A DNA stretch of 38,002 nt from Bacteroidaceae bacterium (lineage in GTDB: Bacteria; Bacteroidota; Bacteroidia; Bacteroidales; Bacteroidaceae): assembly GCA_900765575.1 (NCBI GenBank), contig CAAFRW010000153.1, positions 1 through 38,002 on the forward strand, read 5' to 3'. Positions 33,405 to 38,002 of the stretch are shown in pieces. How positions within the stretch are numbered: the first letter of the stretch is position 1; each line of letters begins with the position of its first letter. The notes under the pieces are model-generated. The model was not told where the DNA came from. It worked only from the letters and a program-made list of their open reading frames with translations, and did not search any database. The position numbers and the translations under genes are program-made.

Positions 33405-33972
33405 TTTGATTTCCTATTATATAGGTTACCGTTGTGAGGTGGAAGCAACAGGTTTTGTTTCTTACACCTTATTATATATATACACATGCTACGATTGGCT
33501 CATTTTGCTTGGTATCGTATTGGGTTCTATTCTGCTGTTTCTCCTAATAAGATATAGGAGCCGTTTCTTAGTGAAGAAACATTCTGCGCTCGTAGAGGAA
33601 GGCTCTTCCGCAGGGTTGGAAAACTCAGTTCCGGTTATCACGGTCTTAAAAGAAAAGGCGCATATCTATCAATTAGAGTCGGAGCTTTTATTCGATGCCG
33701 ATTCCGGTTGTCTAAAGCGTGGCACTTCTCAGGAATGGCTGACCCCTCAAACAACTGTTTTATTACAGGCGTTTTTAGAAGCTCCGGATTATAGACTATC
33801 CACTCAGGAAATACAGCTATTATTATGGCCGGATGGCAGTGGAACGAATGATAGGATGTATACGGCAATAAAGCGCTTGCGTTCCTCTCTGTCAAAATTT
33901 TCTCAATGGTCTGTTGATTCCGGTAATTATGCTTATTGGTTAAAAAAGCCCGATTTCATCGAAGAAAATTAG
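33388..33972 (+). CDS. Winged-helix regulator, C-terminal (TM plus DNA-binding) part
   Basis: Continuation of the preceding frame. The listed TTG start is formal only; real translation should enter from the upstream frame at the C5 run. It completes the periplasmic domain (SYYIGYRCEVEATGFVSY), then a transmembrane helix (WLILLGIVLGSILLFLLI) and an OmpR/PhoB-type winged helix (about residues 95-190: EWLTPQTTVLLQAFLEAP, QEIQLLLWPDG, MYTAIKRLRSSL). The DNA-binding domain is C-terminal and cytoplasmic, the reverse of ToxR/CadC order. Paired TGTCAG repeats begin four bases after its stop, which suggests a target site. As sequenced the protein would not be made intact. Confidence 0.75.
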   Translation: MPPSDSLISYYIGYRCEVEATGFVSYTLLYIYTCYDWLILLGIVLGSILLFLLIRYRSRFLVKKHSALVEEGSSAGLENSVPVITVLKEKAHIYQLESELLFDADSGCLKRGTSQEWLTPQTTVLLQAFLEAPDYRLSTQEIQLLLWPDGSGTNDRMYTAIKRLRSSLSKFSQWSVDSGNYAYWLKKPDFIEEN

Positions 33973-33975
33973 AAT

Positions 33976-34038
33976 CTGACATCAATCTGACAAAAGGTAA
34001 TTCTGAGAATTTTCAATCATGTCAGGTTTTGTCAGGTT
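33976..34038. promoter_or_regulatory. Paired TGTCAG repeats, candidate operator
   Basis: Two divergent pairs. On the minus strand, TGTCAG copies start from 33992 and 33981 (spacing 11). On the plus strand, TGTCAGGTT copies lie at 34020-34028 and 34030-34038 (spacing 10). The plus pair ends five bases upstream of the -33 TTTG of the promoter at 34044-34076. Direct repeats one helical turn apart are the usual binding pattern of OmpR-type winged-helix factors, and one is encoded immediately upstream. The arms CTGACAAAA/TTTTGTCAG could also form a 9-bp hairpin with a 31-nt loop, an alternative reading as a weak terminator. Confidence 0.6.
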
Positions 34039-34043
34039 AAAAA

Positions 34044-34076
34044 TTTGCATCCTTTTCTACTTATCCACTACCTTTA
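34044..34076 (+). promoter_or_regulatory. Promoter of the outer-membrane barrel locus
   Basis: TTTG (34044-34047), 21-bp spacer, TACCTTTA (34069-34076): the Bacteroides TTTG-N19-21-TAnnTTTG pattern with one mismatch. Transcription would start about 34083, upstream of the short lipoprotein frame and the first barrel gene. Confidence 0.6.
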
Positions 34077-34188
34077 CCTTCGTGCCACATTTAAGTGGAC
34101 AATATTCTATGCTTTTTGAACAAATGTCAATGGTCTGACTACTGTTTTAGAACTAATTTTACGCCATAAAATAAACTATGATAAACGT

Positions 34189-34269
34189 ATGATGAAAAAA
34201 CTACTCAATGTGTGTTGGGGATTGTCTCTCTTTCTCTGCATAGCGTGTGATAAGAATGGCGATATTTAG
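34189..34269 (+). CDS. Very short lipoprotein-like leader frame
   Basis: 26 codons starting MMKKLLNVCWGLSLFLCIAC, a full lipoprotein signal with lipobox CIAC, then DKNGDI and a stop. A neighbouring frame continues with LDIEQQPFEGRAE to a TAA at 34305-34307, so a one-base indel may have cut an originally longer small lipoprotein. It lies between the promoter and the first barrel gene. It may be a tiny lipoprotein, a decayed gene or a leader. Confidence 0.45.
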   Translation: MMKKLLNVCWGLSLFLCIACDKNGDI

Positions 34270-34324
34270 ATATAGAACAACAGCCCTTTGAAGGCAGGGC
34301 GGAATAAAGTTTGTAAATAGAAAT

Positions 34325-36637
34325 ATGATGAAAATACATGCTCTTTTTTCTTTTCTTTTGAGTCTTCCATGTATGGTAGTAATGGCTCAGGAGGTAACTG
34401 TAGAAGGCCGATTGTTTGGCGCAGGAAATGAAGAATTAAATATGGCTACGGTGCGTTGTTACCAAGATTCCTTATTTGTAAAGGGAACTACTACCAATGC
34501 GAAAGGAGAGTTTGAACTGAAACACCTGCAAGGAGGAAAGAAGTATCAGTTAAAATTCAACTATTTAGGGTATAAAGAGTTGTCCATGGTACTGAACCCT
34601 ACAAAAGAAAAGCTTATCCGTTTGGGCGATATTACAATGAGTAACGAAACCCGACAGATGCAGGAAGTGACGGTGATAGGCGAAAACCGGATACAGACAG
34701 AAGATAAACTCATGGTATTTCCTACCAAAGAACAGCTTCGCCATGCGTACGATGGCTATGGTGCGCTGAATGTATTGATGATTCCGGCTTTGGATGTTTC
34801 GGGAACTTCTATCTCTTATATGGGACAATCGGCTTTTCTGTGCATCAACGGACGGGAAGCTACTGAGGAAGAGGTACAGAATTTGTTTCCGAAAGATATC
34901 AAACGGGTGGATTTGTATCCGCAAGGTCGTCCAGATTATCCCGAAGCAAGTGTGTTGATAGATTATGTAACAAAAGAGCGGGACTATGCTGCTTCGGTTG
35001 CTTTAAATGGAACGCAATCGTTGAACACACCGAAAGGGAATTTTCGAGCTACTACACAATACTTTGAAGGAAAGTCGGAATTTGCGTTCTCCGCTTCGGA
35101 CAGCTATACCCATTTTACAAGTCATCCGGAAGGAAACACGCAGACATCTTATACGTTTCCCGATGAAACCATTACCCGGACGGATGAAACCTCGTCTTCT
35201 TTGAATAAGAACAATGGATTGAAAATGTATGCCAACTATATATATCGTGACAAGACGCAGGATTTCTATGCTTCGTTGCGTTTCAACCGGAAAGCGTCCG
35301 AGAATGAAGACTTGGACAGACAATATTACAGTAATGAAACGGAGAAGTTGACGAAGCGGGAAAACAGTCGTTCGCAGGATATTAATCCGGCTTTGCAGTT
35401 GCGGTATAATATAAACCTTCCTCATAGCCAACGCTTGCGGACGGAGTTGTACGGCAGTTACGGAAACAATGACTACCGTCGTTGGTATGAGCAACATCGT
35501 GACGAAGAGTTCGTTTCTTCTTATCGGAATACGACGGACGAAACAAGCTGGTATGGCAAGGCTAAGGTGAATTATACCAAAACATTCAAAAACAAATCAT
35601 CATTCAGCTTGGAAGTTACGGAGGATTTAACGCATACGAAGAATCTGAATACAAGAGCTGAAAAGCTGTCGGAAATCTCTTTGAATAAAAGCAATACACG
35701 CATCTATGCAACATACAATTACCGGATGAAGAATAAGTTGAACTTGCAGTTGCGTCTGGCGGAACATTTTTCGTATACCGATACAGGGAATGATAATGTG
35801 TCTGGCTCTTTCTTTATTCCTTCGTTCAAGGTCTCTTACCGTAATGAAAAGCATACGCTTAGTTTAGAGGGGAGTTTGAGCAGTGCGGAGCCCAGTAATG
35901 CCAACCGTACGGGAGACGAGTACAAACGCAATGAATATGAGGTGTTTGTCGGAAATCCGGAGTTGGAAGATTATTTGGTTTGTAATGGAGTGATGAGATA
36001 CAATTGGGATATTAGTTCGAAGTGGTCTTTCTTCTCTATAGCAAATTATTACATCAGCACGAAACAAGTTTATAACGATTACCGGTATGATAAAGAAAGG
36101 GATTTGTTTGTCTATCAGCAGTTAAACGGCGGACGGTCTTGGAAAATGCATCTGGAAGTTGGGACAGAGTATACTATTATCCCACAGCGATTAAATGCGA
36201 AAGTCCTGTTTTTATACAATCATTCCGACTTAAAGTTATGGAAGCATTTTGTTTGCGACGGGCCGTTTGCAGCAGGCGGTATCACCTACTTCTATAAAGG
36301 ATGGGGCTTTTGGATGGGATGTGTCACGAAATTCAAGCACATGTCGCAAACTTCAGGTGCCATCTATCATGCTCCGTTGCAGTTCGATTTTCAGGCGAAC
36401 TATAATATAGGTAACTGGCATTTTGAATTGATGACGCGGAACTTGGGATTGAAGTCTTTTTCGGATAGTAACATGCAAAGAGAGGGATATGCGCAATCCT
36501 ATTCTTTTAGGGAACCTCGTATCTCTGATAACATAGTCAACCTAACCGTAAACTACCGTTTCACTTTCGGCAAGAAAAAGCATAAGTTCGACAATACGGC
36601 AGTGGAAGATGTGAACCAATCGACTATTTCTAAATAG
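34325..36637 (+). CDS. Outer-membrane beta-barrel protein with carboxypeptidase-like domain
   Basis: 770 residues. Signal peptide 1-21 (cleavage near VMAQE). A carboxypeptidase-regulatory-like beta-sandwich (about 24-112) contains TTTNAKGEFELKHLQGGKKY and YLGYKE. A plug-like region (about 113-215) shows the TonB-receptor-like phrase EVTVIGENRIQTEDKL and the segment CINGREATEEEV. The remaining 550 residues are amphipathic barrel strands rich in aromatic residues ending in VNYRFTFGKKKH, matching the OMP_b-brl_3 type. No SusD partner follows. A closely related paralogue begins 250 bp downstream. Probably an outer-membrane transporter or receptor; cargo unknown. Control by the adjacent winged-helix protein is inferred from position. 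Confidence 0.88.
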   Translation: MMKIHALFSFLLSLPCMVVMAQEVTVEGRLFGAGNEELNMATVRCYQDSLFVKGTTTNAKGEFELKHLQGGKKYQLKFNYLGYKELSMVLNPTKEKLIRLGDITMSNETRQMQEVTVIGENRIQTEDKLMVFPTKEQLRHAYDGYGALNVLMIPALDVSGTSISYMGQSAFLCINGREATEEEVQNLFPKDIKRVDLYPQGRPDYPEASVLIDYVTKERDYAASVALNGTQSLNTPKGNFRATTQYFEGKSEFAFSASDSYTHFTSHPEGNTQTSYTFPDETITRTDETSSSLNKNNGLKMYANYIYRDKTQDFYASLRFNRKASENEDLDRQYYSNETEKLTKRENSRSQDINPALQLRYNINLPHSQRLRTELYGSYGNNDYRRWYEQHRDEEFVSSYRNTTDETSWYGKAKVNYTKTFKNKSSFSLEVTEDLTHTKNLNTRAEKLSEISLNKSNTRIYATYNYRMKNKLNLQLRLAEHFSYTDTGNDNVSGSFFIPSFKVSYRNEKHTLSLEGSLSSAEPSNANRTGDEYKRNEYEVFVGNPELEDYLVCNGVMRYNWDISSKWSFFSIANYYISTKQVYNDYRYDKERDLFVYQQLNGGRSWKMHLEVGTEYTIIPQRLNAKVLFLYNHSDLKLWKHFVCDGPFAAGGITYFYKGWGFWMGCVTKFKHMSQTSGAIYHAPLQFDFQANYNIGNWHFELMTRNLGLKSFSDSNMQREGYAQSYSFREPRISDNIVNLTVNYRFTFGKKKHKFDNTAVEDVNQSTISK

Positions 36638-36660
36638 TGGTTAGATGGCTATCTTTTTTT

Positions 36661-36726
36661 CGCAGTTGCGGAAATATGTCAGCGCAGTTGCGGAAAACTA
36701 GTTTCGCAACTGTAGGAAAAATGTTG
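36661..36726. repeat. 22-bp tandem repeat, three units
   Basis: CGCAGTTGCGGAAA begins at 36661 and at 36683, and a diverged CGCAACTGTAGGAAA begins at 36705, a strict 22-bp period. The second and third units also form an inverted pair (CAGTTGCGGAAAACT with AGTTTCGCAACTG), allowing a hairpin. It lies just after the first barrel gene stop and may double as a terminator, but there is no T-tract. Confidence 0.85.
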
Positions 36727-36890
36727 GGAAAGGAGACTTCTATTGCAACTTTTCTTATTGGATTTTCCGTCAAAAGAAAAAGGATATCCAAAATGTACAT
36801 TAACCATTAAGTTTAGCATATATGAAAGAGGAACTCCATTCATCGGATGAGGCTTTGCTTCAGCGGTGTATAAATAGAAAAAGAGTAAAA

Positions 36891-38002
36891 ATGAATTTCC
36901 TTACTGCAAAGAGATGGATTTGTCTGGTTGTTTTCGTGTGGGGCTTGTCGTGTTCATCGATTGCCCAAGAGGTAACCATACAGGGACACTTGCTGGGTAT
37001 GGAAAAAGAGAATTTAGCCGAGGCCACCCTACGTTGTTACCAAGATTCCTCATTCATAAAGGGAACTACTACCAATGCGAAAGGAGAGTTTGAACTGAAA
37101 CAACTGCAAGGTGGAAAGAAGTATCTGCTGAAGTTCAACTATTTAGGATATAAAGAGTTGTTCATGGTACTGAACCCTACAAAAGAAAAGCTTATCCGCT
37201 TGGGCGACATCACAATGAGCACTGAAAGCCGACAGATGCAGGAAGTAACAGTGGTGGCGGCTAACAGAGTGCAAACGGAAGACAGGTTGATGGTGTTTCC
37301 TACCAAAGAACAAATCCGACATGCGTACGATGGGTATAACGCGTTAAACGTGTTGATGATTCCGGCCTTGGAGGCCTCGGGGACTTCCGTCACCTATATG
37401 GGGCAAACTGTTTTTCTGTGTATCAACGGACAGGAGGCTACTCAGGAAGAGGTGCAGAATTTGTTTCCGAAAGACATCAAACGGGTAGATTTATATCCGC
37501 AAGGCCGTCCCGATTATCCGGAAGCGGACGTATTGATAGATTATGTGACGAAGGAGCGGGATTATGCGGGAAGTGTGGTGCTAAACGGGGGACACTTTTT
37601 GAGTAATCCGTCGGGAGGCGGTCGTGCCGCTACCCAATATTTTCAGGGAAAATCGGAACTCGCTTTTTCTGTATCTGATGTTTACGCTCATTATACGAGC
37701 CGTCCGGAGGGGAACACGCAGACATCTTATACATTTCCCGACGAAACGATTATCCGGACAGAAGAAACGGAGTCTTCTTTGAATAAGGAAAATCATCTGC
37801 AAATGTATGCCAACTATCTTTATAAGAATAAAACACAGGATTTTTATGCGTCCTTGCGTCTCAACAGGAACACTTCGGAGCGGGAAAATGTCGATTGGCA
37901 GCAATATAGCAATCTATCAGAGGCGTTGGTGAAACGGGAAAATCGGACTTCACAGGAGATCAATCCGGCGTTGCAGTTGCCATATAATGGATGGCTCTCT
38001 CA
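36891..38002 (+). CDS. Second outer-membrane beta-barrel protein (partial, runs off window)
   Basis: Open frame from ATG 36891 to the window end (370 codons, no stop). Signal peptide 1-24 (WICLVVFVWGLSCSSIAQE). It is collinear with the upstream barrel gene: carboxypeptidase-like domain, then EVTVVAANRVQTEDRLMVFP and CINGQEATQEEVQ, then the first barrel strands. Several DNA tracts are almost identical between copies (for example GGGAACTACTACCAATGCGA), so the pair arose by tandem duplication or has been homogenised. An in-frame ATG at 36822 would add 23 residues resembling a sigma-factor start (SSDEALLQRCI). I prefer 36891 because it directly precedes the signal peptide. Confidence 0.88.
   Translation, partial: MNFLTAKRWICLVVFVWGLSCSSIAQEVTIQGHLLGMEKENLAEATLRCYQDSSFIKGTTTNAKGEFELKQLQGGKKYLLKFNYLGYKELFMVLNPTKEKLIRLGDITMSTESRQMQEVTVVAANRVQTEDRLMVFPTKEQIRHAYDGYNALNVLMIPALEASGTSVTYMGQTVFLCINGQEATQEEVQNLFPKDIKRVDLYPQGRPDYPEADVLIDYVTKERDYAGSVVLNGGHFLSNPSGGGRAATQYFQGKSELAFSVSDVYAHYTSRPEGNTQTSYTFPDETIIRTEETESSLNKENHLQMYANYLYKNKTQDFYASLRLNRNTSERENVDWQQYSNLSEALVKRENRTSQEINPALQLPYNGWLS

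Noticed and set aside
37975..38002. Possible recombination boundary where the two barrel genes stop matching
   Set aside because: TAT AAT is still shared and the change after it is within ordinary divergence; too short to judge at the window edge.

Overview
The window looks like chromosomal DNA of a Bacteroidales bacterium, most likely Bacteroides or a close relative. Three things point there. Many genes are preceded by the Bacteroides-type -7 element TAnnTTTG. The gene families are typical: hybrid two-component regulator, LruC lipoprotein, fimbrillin, carboxypeptidase-like/beta-barrel outer-membrane proteins, and a NrfA-ResB-CcsA cluster. The signal sequences are of Bacteroidetes lipoprotein type. 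Nothing indicates a plasmid, phage or intact insertion sequence.

Layout. 1-1.6 kb: an N-terminally truncated sensor histidine kinase. 1.86-5.4 kb (minus): respiratory nitrite ammonification, nrfA-resB-ccsA, with no nrfH visible. 5.7-7.1 kb (minus): an FMN split-barrel protein and an AraC regulator. 7.42 kb: tRNA-Asp(GUC) with a strong terminator, followed by small or decayed coding scraps. 8.1-9.05 kb (minus): a fimbrillin-like lipoprotein broken by a frameshift. 9.05-10.28 kb: a gene-poor stretch with short repeats. 10.3-13.1 kb (minus): a full-length hybrid kinase paralogous to the first one, next to an internally deleted kinase relic and a palindromic repeat array. 14.1-16.2 kb: a secreted GH2 glycosidase, convergent with an LruC-domain lipoprotein (16.5-18.5 kb).

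19.0-22.4 kb (plus): gmd, fcl and manA, which together make GDP-L-fucose from fructose-6-phosphate once phosphomannomutase and GDP-mannose pyrophosphorylase are supplied from elsewhere. 22.4-24.0 kb (minus): an ECF-type S component, tatA and tatC. 24.0-24.4 kb: a polypyrimidine repeat of about 143 bp ending in an intrinsic terminator. 24.4-28.1 kb (minus): a polyferredoxin, a Tat-exported ferredoxin-type aldo/keto reductase lipoprotein and a DUF1893 protein. Two of these carry twin-arginine motifs, so the Tat translocase lies beside its probable clients. 28.6-32.6 kb (minus): a hybrid two-component regulator (HTCS). 32.9-34.0 kb (plus): a membrane-anchored winged-helix regulator split by one base in a C5 run. 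It is followed directly by paired TGTCAG repeats, a good sigma-type promoter and two tandem paralogous outer-membrane beta-barrel genes, the second cut by the window end.

Most unusual points: (1) the reverse-ToxR-like regulator, operator and tandem barrel locus at 32.9-38.0 kb, with its one-base break; (2) the polytopic polyferredoxin with an internal Tat-like signal after a long Ala/Thr/Lys/Ser linker; (3) intergenic mini-arrays with a shared repeat length of about 22 bp but different sequences at three loci; (4) the 143-bp pyrimidine-rich repeat with its own terminator. All functions are inferred from sequence by eye; no database search was run.
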